Shown one piece after another: positions 11,516 through 25,609 of a stretch of DNA of 64,000 nucleotides (position 1 is its first letter; every line of letters begins with the position of its first letter). The stretch is from Rhabdornis inornatus (taxonomy: Eukaryota; Chordata; Aves; Passeriformes; Rhabdornithidae), in contig VWZS01003656.1 of assembly GCA_013397075.1 (NCBI GenBank), positions 312,872 to 376,871 of the forward strand, in the 5' to 3' direction. The notes under the pieces are model-generated. The model had not been told where the DNA came from. It was given only the letters and a program-made list of their open reading frames with translations, and did not search any database. Position numbers and translations under genes: made by a program.

Positions 11516-13870
11516 GTGCTAATGGCTGCTTTTGGGTTTCGGTTTGAGGTGTTGGGCTTGGCTTTTTCCCCTCCCCTTTCCAGTGCTGTCTTTTGGGTAA
11601 GATGAAGCTGAGGAAAAGGGCTTCAGTAGGTTTGCAACAGCAGAATTTTGTCCACGGTGATGAGAGCAGGGTTTGGTTTTGTTTTTGTTTTTCCCCTTAC
11701 CTTTGTATATCCCAGCTTTTCACCTTTTGTTTTGCTCCGGGCTGGAGGAGAAGCAGTGTTTAGTTCAGAGATCATGTGCTGGAGCAGAGATGTTGGGTTC
11801 ATCCTCACACAGCCAGCACTGCAGTGACCCTCAGACCCAGCCATTCATGTTCTACCTGTGCAAGTCAGGACCGGCAGCAGTAAATTTAGCGTTTGGCCAT
11901 GTGTAATTTTGTCAAAGGTGCTGCATTTCAGCAGGTACAGTGCATGGAAAGTGCTTTCAGCATTTGTTCCATCCACCTTGGGAGGAGGCAGGGGGATGAT
12001 GACTGTAAGGCACACATTGGCCAAGGAGGAGCCTTAGAACTTTTAGAGATGTTTTTATTGCAGGCTCTTTTCTCCCTTGGAGAGCTGGTTGCTAGCAGAG
12101 CATTTAAAAGGAAATGCATTCCCTGTCCTCATTCTTAGCTGTATGTGCAAATTATGTGCAAATTTCAGATTTGTCTTTAATTTTTGATTATTCCATCCTT
12201 CATCAGTCTGAGCCAGGGCAGCAAGTTATTAGTAAGTGATTTAAACTTTTTTTTTTGGAGTAATTTTGAATTCCTTAGAATTTTGTTTCTGACCTACTCA
12301 GAAATGAATAGCGTTGCAGGAGTTCAAAGCCAGTCAAAAAGTAGCATAAAGATTAAAAAACCCAAGAGAGATCAGTTAAAATTCTCTTTATCAAGGCACA
12401 TCTTACATTTTAGATTGAGAAAAAAATGAATTAAGTTATTTGAAACCGTGTTCCTTTAATATGCAGGGGTAGTCTTACAGGCATGATAGGCGTACACACG
12501 CACACTACAGAATCTCAGATGTCTGGTTTGCTGAGCCTTACCTGTGTAACATCAATAGCCAAGATGTTTTGCTGTGCTTTTCTGAATATGAGGCAAGAAA
12601 CTCCCAGAAGAAAGAGGGGCTCTGCCCCCATCCCCTTCTACCACCTGCAATAGGGCAGCATTGCAGTCCCCTGTCCCCATCTCTGAGGAGCTGTCAGAGG
12701 GTGGAGAGGTGACCCATGGCGCTTTGGCATGAGATGCTGTGGCTTGAAGAGCTATGGAAATCTTTTTGGGGGCCATTCCATAATACAGTGCAATTTCATT
12801 TTAATATATGTATTTTACATTTTCCTGCCTTCCCTGAAAGGGTAGAGTGCTTCCAGGTTTAAAACCAACTTATGCTTGAGCCTGGATATTGTGTTAGCAA
12901 GACAGCTAACAGGTCCTTGGCTTCCTTCCACTCTAGCTTATTTAGGACTTGGGTGATGGTGAGCTTCTGGTGAGCTGCCCTTCAGCAGCTCCTATTGTTT
13001 GAGTTCACGGTTTCTATTGTGTCTTTCTATTTTCTGCCTTGCTAGGAGAGCTATTGTGGAAAATTCATCTCCTGTCTCTCACAAGAGGAGAATGGATTTC
13101 CTGTCAGCTCTGAGCTTGAAGGGAAAGCAGGGGCTGCCGGGAGGAAGCAGCGAGAGGATTGATGATTTGGAGGGGGACAGGAGTATTCTTTTCTTTAGGC
13201 TCTGTGGAGATATTTTTAGGGTTTAAGTGTTTTCTGGTTGAAAGACAAGTCGTCAGTATGAGGTCATAGGATGCCCTAAGGCTGCTGCCTATTGAAAGAG
13301 CTGTGGAAAAGGCTTGGCCAGCCAGCTTTGAGAGCTGCCCACTGAGGAGGGAGCTGGAAGGAGCCCCCAGACTGGAGTGCAGGGGGCTGCTGGCTTTGCT
13401 TGCTGAGTTTGTTTCACAGGTCAGGCCTTCTGAAGGTCTTTGGGCATTAATAGGGTATGAATCAAGGGTCTGATTCCATTACAGAAGGAAGAAAAAGTGG
13501 GAAGAAATGATGCTGGTATCTGCTCAAGTATGTGGTCCTCTTCTCTCAGTCTCTTCTGAGTCCTTTCTCCAGCATCCAGATCCAAAATCCACCAGCTGAC
13601 AGCTGTAATGAAGGGCTGGCATAGAAAAAAGCTATGGAATCTTTTTCTGGGACTTGTGAAGCCACTCTTCTCATACAGGTTAAGAACTCATGTTTTGCTC
13701 AACCAGAAACTACCTCTGGGCAGAAATCAGCATATGCAAAACATGATGTGCCTCTCATTAGACCGCTTGAATCTCCTGATGAGGATTTTGTAATGATCAA
13801 GCCACAGTTTCTAGGGAAAACAATGAATGAAAAGGGATTTGGGTCTGGGTTTCCGTGAAGCCAGAGCTAA

Positions 13871-13897
13871 TGTTTTTGTTTGTTTGTTTGTTTTGTT

Positions 13898-13931
<34 letters not shown>

Positions 13932-13999
13932 TTTTTGTTTGTTTTGTTTTGTTGTTTGTTTGTTTTTGTTTTGTTTTGTTGTTTTTTGGGGTTTTTTTT
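13871..13999 (+). repeat. GTTTT/GTTT simple repeat, ~130 bp
   Basis: A continuous tract made of G separated by runs of three to nine T (GTTTT, GTTT and GTTTTTT units), with almost no A or C. It ends in TTTTTTTTCCAG, which resembles a splice acceptor, but the sequence after it (CTCTGGATGCTAGACTGA) offers no supported exon. A phenylalanine/valine-rich open frame across it is an artefact of the T-richness. It may derive from an expanded oligo-T/oligo-A tail, but no attached retroposon is recognisable. Confidence 0.92.
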
Positions 14000-16900
14000 C
14001 CAGCTCTGGATGCTAGACTGAAAGGCCAGGGAAGGTTTTCGATGTAGTCTAGCTGCCTGGACTCCTTGGGGAAATATACAGACGTTTTTACTCAGAAATT
14101 AGTTGGATTTTGATTCTTGTTTTAAAAAGTAATAAATAAACACGATTATAGACTTGAAAAGCAGTTTGAGCTACATTGGGCTCGTCGTTTCCTCAGGCAG
14201 CCATTCCAGATGAGTGTGCCTCTACTACTATAATTACTTTTTAAAAATAACTCTGCAAGTCTGTAATCTAAAGTGGGTGGTATGTAGCAAGTCTGAGAGC
14301 ATTCTGCATTCAACCCACAGACTGGGGAGAGGGTGACTTTATATAATGGTTTGCTTGTCTTCCTCTCAGGTCTGAAATCTGACTTTTTCCCACAATCCAT
14401 CAACAAATGGCTCATACAATGAAAGTGCTTTTTAACACAGTAGTCAAGCTTGCCAGGGACTCAGATGGCTTTGCAGCCCCACAGGCTCTAGATATTCCCT
14501 CTGGATATTACTTATCTACCTAGTCTTGTCTTTGTTGTGTTCAAATTTAAGTTGCCTAGGCAATACAGGAGAGAAGAGCCCAGCTGAGATTCACAGCTAA
14601 GTAATAGTCTAGACCTATGTTTGAATCTGTTTTCAGCCCACTTTGCCTTTTGGCTGGGCCAGCTGATTTATTTATACACTCACATGCTTAAAATAGGTTG
14701 TGATTATTTTTTTTCCTGTAGATTGGAAGCAATGAACCTGGGAATTTGCTGGTTGATTTCTCCTACTTTATTTTCTCTGTCTATTGAGCTTTTTAGGTGG
14801 TGATGTTCTCTAGTGTGGTGTGTTTGCAGACCTCCTTACCCCACAATGCAGCTTTTTCCAGGCTCTCATGAACATTGTTGTTACTCATAAGGGGATCTTT
14901 ATACTCAGGAGCAGAGTGAGGGAATACTGCAGGCAGGGATTTGCCGAAGTTAATCTGTTTTCACTATAATGAAATAACCCATGGCAGTGTCTACTCCCAT
15001 GTGGGGTTTCCTTTTTTAGAGTTTAGTCCCATTTAAAGGGAAAGCTGAAGTAGAGAGAAGGAAATAACGTGGGAATTAGAAAGAGGAAACCAGGGGTAGG
15101 TAGATGAGGAAAGGAAAGTAAGTCCTAGAAGTAAGAAATTCAATTCTCTTGAGCTTCTTCCATTCAGAGAGGTGCTAATACAGGCCCCAGGCTTGTATGC
15201 AGGATTGAGGTAATTAATGTTTGCCCTCAAATTTCCGTGGGTCTGAAGTTTAAGCACTTCCACCATGTCGTCTTCTATCAGGGTTTTGCCGCCTCTAAAT
15301 AAAGAGCAGAAAATTACATTCCTTCTGCTTTTACATCATAACCCATCAGCAAGTTCAGGCTTGCAGGGTGCTTCTTGTATTCAGGGCTCTGAACAGCACA
15401 GGGCTGACCTGGAATAAGCCAAACATTTACGATCTGGTTTGCCCATGATGAGATTTTATTGGTGTTCAGGCTGGTGGACACACTTCACCTTTTCACTGAG
15501 TGCACTGTTAGATATGATTCCTACCAAATTCTTCCAACTCTTCTCACCAAATGCTGGGTGGTTTTGTATCCTCTCAGGCAAGGAGTAAAATCATCAGACC
15601 AGAGTACAGGAGAAAGGCATTTGGGCCTATTCCCAGTGGGCAGTGTCGTCAAGGCTGCTCTATTAAAATCGTTAGATGCAGAGAGTAGAAGGAAGAATGT
15701 TCCTGTGTTAATCCTGCCTCCTATGAAACACAGCAAATGCAGATTTGTGTGTTTAGCAGATTTCCTCTTGGGAAAAGAAGTCTCCTATAGATAATAATCC
15801 TTTTAGCAACATCTCCAGTGAACGAGGCTTTGTCTGAAGAACAAAGAAGTCGTCGCAATCTTGAAATATGCCTGAATTTCCTGAGTGCGCTTGCCACTGT
15901 GTGCAGGCAGGAAACTCTGTTAGTCTGGGTTGGATGTTTGCTCTGAAGTGGCATAAACAGAGTGTCGGGTCTCCCGGGATCCTGATCTGACCCAGGGACC
16001 AGGGAATAGGGGTTCCTCTAAGCTGCAGCTGTGAGAAGGACTGCCACAGTCACAGGCAGCTCTGTGGCCACATCCCTTCTGGCCATATCCTCTGAAGATT
16101 CTGGGTGGATGCAGGGGCCAGCAGCAGAGGTGAGTGGTGCAGCTACAGTAGACCCAGCACACATGAGTGTTAAGCTGCCAGCCAGCAGGGAACTCATTTC
16201 CTGCACAATTATGGAGACAGCTGATCTGTGACATTTTAAGAAGGGGAGAAAATACAGGGCAGGGGAAGGAAGGCCCTGGCTATGTAAATATTTACTCTTG
16301 CACAATGCCCCAGCCACTGTCGTTTTCCAGGGTCTGGGAGGAGAAGGGGTTGCTTGCTGCTGGCTCTGGCATGTAGTGACAGCGGCTAGGGGAGCCACCA
16401 GTGGGCTGCCTGCAGCTGGAAGGAGGACACTGTCTGCCAAGCAAAAGCTGCTCTGCTGGAGTGTGATGCTGCCCTGCTTGACCCACCTGCTCCCTGCTGC
16501 CTCCCACAGCCAGGGATGTGCTGCTGGACGACTAAGACCTTTCTTGAATCACTTGCCTGGGCCTCCTTTTGCATCTCTCAGTCTAATAAAGTCTAACAAA
16601 GCCAAGATAGTCAGCTACTCCTGCTAGTGAGGTAACTGGTACCCCTGCTCCTTCCCAGACAACAAAGCAGCCATGGAAAGGGTGTTTGGGACATGAAGGC
16701 ACAAAGTGTTCCAGGGTAATGCTGCTGCAGGCAGTTGAGGTGTCCAGGATCTGGGGACTGCAGCATCTTGTGTGATGCCATCCCCACATCACATGCCTGC
16801 CACCAGCCAGGTCTGGAGCAGACATGAACTGTGTTGTGAGCAGAGGAGGCACTCGGAGGCACATCGCTAGATGTGATTGAAAAGACCCTTGGACACAAGT

Positions 16901-19900
16901 CAAAAAAAAAGACCCTCAGAGACAGGAAAAGACTTTTCTTGCAGTCATGGCATTGTTCAACCTGATATAATACTTGTTTTCAATTTCCCTAACCCTAGAA
17001 AAAATGTTATTTTTTCCATTCCTGTCAGACAGGGTGAATTGACTCTCTTTGGTCTTTAAATACTGCTGAGTTGTCCTTACATTCACACCCCTTGGCTGTG
17101 GTGGTGGCTGCAGTGGTATCTCACCACTGGGGCATTGCACACCTCCTGTGTGTACCCACAGGTGAAGGGAAGGCCGTGGTGTGCTTTGCTCTGTCCAGTT
17201 TGTGTTTGTAGCCAGGGTTGTATAGTCTAAGCCGTGTTTCTGCAGTGCAGCAACCTGAGGTGACTGTCAGCATGGGATGATGTGTGTGAAGAGATGCAGT
17301 GAGTTCCAGTAGGTGTGGCACCAATCCACTGGTGGGTCTTGCTGTAGTCTGCTCTCTCAGAGCTGTCTGTGAAACCAGAAGAGTTGGAATAGTGGGATTC
17401 AAAGATTTGTTTCATGGAAGTGGTTGATGTGGTAGGAGAGGCAACTCCAGCGTTTTGCCCTCCACTCCTTTCATCAAGGAAATACTTGCTAAGCTCACTC
17501 CCCAGAACATGCACCGTCACTCAGTGAATAAACACAAGGGATTTGTTGTGGGTTAATTCTGCTCCTGGAAATCAAACCCTGTTCGTGGTCAGATGACATC
17601 TTTTTTCTTGGAAAGGGACCAAGGTTAAGAAGACAAGGAAGGCAGGTTATTTAAAATATGTCAAAGTCTCTTGGGTGTAAGTAAAGACTATAAATAAAAG
17701 CCTTTTAACTTGGAAAAGAACTTTAGAGTGATATGATCAGGCTCAATTTAGTCCAAATATTGCTTTATGCCATTAAGCTGTTATCAGGTTTTGGTTCAAG
17801 TGCAATAGTTTTACGGCTTCACTTCAGTGGGAACAGTTGCAGCCTTTATGCAAGTAAAGCGTTTCCCCTGAAACTTTTGCAGGGAAGACTGCTGTATTAT
17901 GCAGGAACCTGAGAGTGAAACTGCCTGGAAACAAATAGCTGGGAAGGTCACCTCCTCTAAATCTATTTTTTTTTTTCCTCATTCCAGTGTAACTATAGAA
18001 TCTAAGGATTTATATGGTGAACAATGAGGGGATTTAAATGAGGTTTAGTTTTACATTCCTGTTAATGAATCCTCAAACTTAGTAATAGAAGCTGGACATT
18101 TTTACTTTATTTCCTCTTAAGCTGCAAACATGTCTGATTCAGCAGTGTCTTGAGATGATTTGTCAGGATGAGAAAATAAGTCATACCGTTCTTCCTCTTG
18201 GGATTAATAGAGAACAAGAATAATCCTGTACCCATAATATTATTTCAGTTGGGCTTGCATAATAGCCTGGAAATGGCTATACTCAATGCAATGCTTTGTA
18301 ATAATGATGTTTCATCCTTTGAAGTTAGGTTAGTTCATGTCACAATGTCAGATCTGCACAAATAATAAAATACACACACCCCTCCAGTTTTCCTTGACTA
18401 GCCTTCATTTTCTGGTCCAAGTTTTGCTACAGTCAGTTAGAAGAGAGTGGATTTTAATGCTGTTATCCAGCACCATCACAGCCCAAAAAGTTCCATCTCA
18501 CATTAGGTGTGTTTGCGTGTCAGTGTGCAGCTGAGGGTTTAGGAAGATCCTGGTGTTTCTAAGGAGTCATGTTGTGTGCACGCCTGTGCTCAAAGTCTCT
18601 GCAGAGCATGAGTAATTCCACCAAAATCATTGTAACTGACCCTTTCCGTGAGCCAAGGTTTTCCATGCATCTGGGCCCTTATTCCTGGCTTTCATTAAAG
18701 AAAGTGAGAGAAATCAGGCCTCCCATAATTACTTACAATCTGTGAGCTAGGCACATATGTAAATATTTTCAGGGTCACAACTTAGCTCTTTACTTTTAAT
18801 ATACTTTGTTATTAGTAATCACTTTTGAAGAGATTGAAAATCCCACCCATAAGTTTCTGTAGTGTCAAGCCTGCTCAGCCTTTACCTCTGCTCCCAGTGG
18901 TATCATTGGATTTACTGTTGACTTCAGCAGGAGCAGTCACAGCGGGTCTGAGTGCTTTTGAAAACCTTTTCCCTATGTTTTTCTGTTCAAAACCCATCAC
19001 TGTAGCTGCCAGATTATATGATACTAGGCTTTAAAATGACTTAAGAATGAAATCAAACTGATAAGAAGGCTAAGTTTTAATAAAGTTGAGCAAAGTAAAC
19101 TTGCTTTCTTTCTAAGACAAAGTGACTTTCAGAAGGTTTTAATTTTCTCTGGCCCAAGTGGAAAAGCAATTGAGTTGGGTTCATTGTGTGCATGCGTGTG
19201 CTGACACTGCTGCAGCAAAGCCCAAGATGATGTGCTGCACCCACTGCCATGCGGGCTTACCTGGGCACGTGGCACCAGGTGAGCAGGGCTGGAGCCCACT
19301 TTGAGGGCTTGGTTTCAATTTCTCTCTGCCCCCCTACTGCAGGGTGTGAACTTGGGAATCACCAGTGAAACCCATATTTAGTAACTAATTTTGCCCAAGA
19401 TGTGTCACTTGTTTTGCCCACTGCCAGAAGTTCTTTACAAATAGGAAATAAAAGATCTGGGGGCTCGAGTAGAATAAATGGGGTCCAAATCTACCCCCAG
19501 ACTCTCTGCATGTTTTGTACTGAGGAAGGAGAGAGGCAAACTAGAATTGCCATGTCTCCCCGTGCAATAGAAGAATAAATGCATAGAACATCGTATAGCA
19601 TTCAAACATTGCAGCAGTAAAGTCCTTCTGTAGTTACCTATGCCTTGACTGGTGGTGTTGCTTTGTTAAAAGCCTCCTTGTTCACATCTGTTTGCAGAGG
19701 TTCCTCTGGAGCAGGGTGGGCTCATGCTGTGGGAGTGATGATAAATACTTAGCTTTTACGGATTAGATTATTCCTCACAACTTGTTCTGTTTCACTGGAG
19801 GTTGGCTATACTTATCATCTGTTTGGATTTTTTTCCCCCGGGCCCATTTTTGTTTTTATGCAATTAAACCAGATCCTTTGTTCTGTGCTGTCAGCAGATA

Positions 19901-22900
19901 GGAGTGTTCCTCCAGGCAGCCATGAAGACAGAAATGTGTGGGCAAGGCTGTTGCCTCTCTGTAGCTTTCTGCTCTTCTCCCATCAACAGCTCCCTGTGCA
20001 CAATACTCACTTCAAGGGGTGGTTGTGTCCTCTCTACACCATCCATTTCTCAGTTCACCTCCCCTTGAAAAGAGAGTCCAGATGTTATAATCCTCTGGTA
20101 AGCCCTAAAACCGGCAGGATTTTTGTGTTTGTTTCCATCCTCCTGTTTTATTTTCATAAGCATATAGATTGACTTTATTTCTCTTAAAGGTCTCTGGGCG
20201 GAGAGATTGCTATTCATCCACTTTTAATTAAAGCAGTATAGGGAATTAGGCCTTTCACAGGGGTGGTTCTGGTGATGCCTCTGACTGTTTTTGTTAGTTT
20301 TCCTCCCATCTGAGCAAATGCTTGGAAGTGTGATTTGGAGCTTAGGCTTTTTAATTACCAGAGAGTGAAATTACTACATGAATCAATTCCTTTGCAAAGG
20401 AAAAACTGTTTCTTGGCTGCCGCTGTGTGCAGTAGTGGAACAAAGAGAGGAGGGTTCACTGCTGCAGCCTCGGAGGGTGGGGGGTGCAAGGAGGGGGTAA
20501 GGATTTGGGTAACAGAGCACTGAGGCATTTGGTGGAGTAGCTCAGGGTGATCTGTGATTTTTGCAGTGGATTTTGAAGGGGTAGAGGTGTTGGGAGCCCA
20601 GTCCCTCACCCTGGCAGTATCCAGTTGTTTCCCACAGGAGTCTATTTTACATTAGGCTGCCAAAGGCACAGTTTCTCTTGACATTGGTACCACACTAGAA
20701 GAGTATGGGTGTAGGACTGAGGGTGTCCAGAGAGCCAAGTACTTCTTTTCCCAGGTAATTTATAGTCCCTCATTCCTGTTACGTCCTCCTTCAAAGCTCT
20801 CAGGCTCGTAACACAGAGCTTCATGCAAGCAGAGGCTGATGCAGGCAGGGAACTTTCCATTGGCATATGGGGGTCACAAATAGGCCTTTTTCTATATCTT
20901 GGGGAAGGCAGTGAAATCCTCCTCCCCAAGAACATGATTATTTTGCATGAGCAAATGAAAGATCTCAAGAGCAGGTCTCAGGCTGACCTAGGGAAGCAGC
21001 TGGCTTTTCTGCCTGGAGTGGTCTAATTATTGCAGGGTAGTTTTGCAGTGTGAAAGGCTCCAGCAGGAAATTTTCAGAAGAGCCCAAGTGTCATCTGACC
21101 CTGACTCCTGTTTTCTGAAGTGTCAGTGTCTTCCTGGTGTGTGTTTGTACATGTGTTTGGAAATTTGACTTCTGTTTCAAATTGGTTAGCTGTTTTAATA
21201 CAATGGAAGGAAAGCTATCACCCCAAGTGGCAGTATGCTTGCAGGAAAACGTCTATTTACCCGTGGACCCTTGGGGAGAGGGGATAATCCACTTCAGTCT
21301 CATTAACTTCTGTCTCTTGCTTCTGTCCTTGCACGTAGCTTGTTTCCGGCACAAGGACACAGCTTCTCTTGTCTCCCTCAGCCCCACGAGCCACACTCAG
21401 CTTCTTGTGGTGCTGCAGAGTAGCCAGTGCAGGTTTTTGTGTCCCTTTCTGAAGTCCTTTGGGTCCATCTCAATGCCAGCATGTGATGAAGGGATTGTCA
21501 GACTGTCCTTTCTGCACTCATGTCTTTTTTTCTGCTCTCATCAGTGGCTTGGAGTGGTTTGCTGTCCCCCAGGGGTTCACTGATGCTCCATGTGTTTGTA
21601 ATCTCGTGGCACAGCCGGGCTGGTTTCTCACTCACAGCGATGAGATGCCGGCTCCGATGTCACTCAGCTTGGTCCTGATCCATATGAGTCCTAGGGCCAG
21701 ACTCTGTTCTCATTAATGTCTTTTCCATTTGTAAATATGTGCTTCCCTTTCTGCAGTTTCCCTATTGCAATGTCTGGAAAGGGCCAAGAAAAAATTTTCT
21801 TTTCCCCATTTGCAATGCCTGGGGTTCGTTGTGGGCTCTGGGCTTATGCTGTGGTTCGTTACTGATACAGGTTTCCTGGGGATTATATCATGATCTAAAG
21901 CAATCTGACTGGTTGAGCTGACTCAGAAGTGACCCTCCTGAATCATTCCCAGGCAGCTGAGCTGTCCCAAGATCTGACTGCAGGAGACTGATCTGCTTGT
22001 CATTAAAAATAAAATATTCTGTATGTCCTCAAAATATCAGAAATTTGTTAAATTATTTGTTTTTGTATTTCCAAAAAGCTCAAAAATAGTGCCTTCTTTT
22101 TCAAGTAATAGTTATTCAATTAATCTCCAGTGCAGTATCTGAAATGCACCTGTCTTTCCCTCTTGGCACATGAACAAAAATTTATAAAATATGAGCTAAA
22201 ATAAGCGATGTGGAAAACAGAGTCATCCAGAGAAAAATTTTTAAAACCTGCCTCCTGAACAAGACAAACACCTATGAAAAAGATCCATCTGGTACTTTTT
22301 CTGGATACATAGCGTAAAAAAATAAGATGATAAGTAAGACCTAAACTTTTCTTGACGTCCTAAATGTACTGAATATGCATCCTCCTTCCTTGTTGTAGTG
22401 CACTGGAGATTTTGGATGGCCTGAGGAGGTGAGGACTCTCCCCTTGGAGGTCTGTAACTATAGGTTAAACAGACTTCGCCAGTAGTACCATAGGTAGAGC
22501 TGATTGTACCATGAATCAAGGTAATGGATTTGCTGGTCTCTTGGGTTCTCACGCTGTGTTTCTGTGATTTGGTTCTTTGGAGTCACACACTGAAAAGATC
22601 ATGATGAAGATTAATTCAGAGTGTGTAGCAACTGGATGTGAAGGCGTTGTAAGACTAGTTTGTGGCTGTAAGATCTCAGCCTCAGAAGGAGGGATTTTAG
22701 TCTACCCAGTAGTAGAAACTTGTCAAAATGTAATTTTTTTTCCTAAGCTGCTTCTGGTTTTTAATCAAAACTTTATGATTTCTGGACAGCACCACTCTGA
22801 TTTGTAAGTGGCACCAGTAAAATTTGTGTCACCACAATACCAGTACCTCAGCTGCATGTGCTGTTTCTAGTGTATGTGTATGAATATTGCATTCAGAAAG

Positions 22901-25609
22901 CCTTGTGTCACAGAGCAATCATTGTAGCAGTTGCAAGAAATACTTTTATTTTCTCCTTCTTGTATGTCTAAAAGGAAAAAGCCCAATCTTTCAAATCCAT
23001 TTGCAGCCACATGGTTTTATGTAACTCAGCAGGAAATACTCTTTTGTCTGTCTTGGGGATGAGTGCACTGGAAGCTTCTGCTGCATCCTGTGGGCTTTTG
23101 AGTGCCTGAGAAATTTCTCTGCTGGTCTCCACTGGTCCCACTTTCCTTCTCTTTCTATACCCATCCCTGCATTCACAGGATCTTAGTAGCAGTTGAATCT
23201 GGCCCACCATTGCTGTGGCAAGTATAGCATCACCAATCTGCTGAACAGGCAGCTTTGATGCTCTGTATTTCTTGCTGTCAGGTAATTTTGAGGTATGACC
23301 TGGACTTTGTTTTACACAGGTGCCCAGTGTTAATTCAGGTGCTTGGCGCTTCCCTGCTATTCATTAACTTGTTCAAAAACCACAGTGGAACCTAGCATTT
23401 TGGTTGTGAACAAATTGATCTTGGGGACTGTCTTGTGTTTGTACTGTGTCTGGGACAGTGGGTTTCTGCTCTAGGAATAAATACTTTGGAAAATGTCTTC
23501 TGATTTTTTGTGAGAGAACCACTCCTCTTCAGCTATCTCCTCTGCCCTCACACTGCTGTTTGGGATGTGGCATTTCCACCATGTTGATCCCAAGAAGAGG
23601 ACCCACTCTTACCCTGCACAGGCAAAAAGTGAGGTCTGGTTTTGCTTAAATCAGCATGGAAAAATATTATGCATGGTGAGGCTGAATTCCATCCAAACAT
23701 AAATAGAGTAGCATGCCCCAGAATATCTTCTTGGTCTAAATCTTGCTCAGAAGTCGAAAGTCCGAGTACCAATAAAGTCACTGACTAATGAACATTACTC
23801 AGTTCCTTTGGGTGCTTGGCTAGGGGCACTCATAGTTTCCAGTCATACGATTACTCCTTTTTTACTTTAAGCCATCCTGTTTTCCTTTAGTCTTTCAGCC
23901 TTAAAGAAATATTGAGTAACTCTGTGTTCTGCTTCTTAATGGCAAAGTCAAGGGATTCCAGAGACACGGATCTTTTTCTGCTACCTGGAAACACCTTCTT
24001 TATCTCAGTGCCAGCTGATGTGTTAGTTTCCTGGTTTAGTTTCCATCACCTTTTCCAAGCCTCTCTTTCTCACCCCTTTTCCACTGGCACCATAAACAAG
24101 TTGGGACTTTCAAAGGAGTGGAGATGAATCGTCACCAGGACATCTGCTCTGCACAATGGGTTTTTGATGATGAGACAAGAAGGGATTAAAATCTAAACCT
24201 GAAGTTTGGCAAATGATTTTAGGAAAAGCTTTAGAGAAGGCCAGCCACAGTTTCTGGACAGCTCATTTTTGACTGCCAGTGGAGGTACAAAGAACAGCCA
24301 GCTTCCAGACGAGTCATTAGCCTGGCACATGAGGAAGCTTCAATTCCTTGTGGTGTCTTGCAGGAGTTTACCTGCAGGAATAAATGTCTGCATGGTACAT
24401 GAGACCTGTGAGTCCTTGAGTTGCCATTGACACCTTGTCCTGGGTCATTCAGAACTGCAGCACTGCACCAGCATTTAGTGTCTTGCAGCATCCAGTGTCG
24501 TCTTCCAGCACCTCGTGCCCAGGGTTGTCTTTGGATGGGCAGTGGCTGCTGAGAGTCTTGCACTTCTGTACCAAATGGAGCTTCTGGTGTTGTGATTTCA
24601 AGTATGCAGCCATTGCCTCAGCTAAATTCACTCCTGTTGTATCTGAGATACAGGTACAAGTCAGAGGGCCGTGACTCTTTCACATGACATTCAAATCAGA
24701 ATGTGAGTTTGTGGTGGCTTCAGCTGAGTCTCTGAGGACAGTCCTGAGTGGCAGATGAGCCATTTCACCTAACCTGGGTCCAGGTGATCTGTGTTGGCTG
24801 CTGAAGGGATATGTGCTGCTTGCTTCCTAAATCTGGCCCAATTATTTATTTTTCACAAAACTAACGCCAAAGTGTGGACTATACAGCAGCTGCCACTGAA
24901 ATTTACTGGGATGTAGTTTCTGCAATAATTACCTACAATTTCTGACACCTGCCACAATCCCATTCTGTGGCTGTGCCATGCTGGTATATTTGACTTATGT
25001 CATTGTGGGCATTGCACAAAAGTATCACCCACCAGTGAAATACCTTAATCTGTGGAATCTAGCACAGTGAATATTGGATGGCAACACTACACCTCAGATT
25101 GTGAGTAGGGATAAAGAAGAATCCCACATCCAATTGACCATGGCAAATCAAATTCAAACTGCAAAAGGATATTTTTCCTCCCATTAGGCAGAATGTCGTT
25201 AATTTCCCATGTGGAAAATTGTTCAAGACAGACGTGCTCGTAAATTATGGCTTAAGAGATCCTATTACTTCTAGATCTGTCAAAACCTACTGTGCCTCCC
25301 AAAATAGCAATAAGAAGATAATTATATTAACAGCCTTTCTTGTTATTTGATGTATGACTGACATAGGCTGTAAGGTTATTTTCTGCCAGTTTGGAGCCTT
25401 TGTTTAAGGCTGGATGCTTTGGTGTTTGTGGAAATTAACAACAATCCTTGGTTTCTGACATTTGAAATAAAAATGTTACAGAAAAGTTTTTAAAATAGGG
25501 GATTGAAAGCTAGTAGGTGTCAATGAGCCTACATTTTAAAACAATGCATCCTCTGGGGATGAGGACTTAAAAACTTCCTTTCTGAGAAGATAACACGGAT
25601 TTACCGGCA

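Noticed and set aside
16990..16999. Telomere-like CCCTAACCCTA
   Set aside because: Fewer than two repeat units; consistent with chance.
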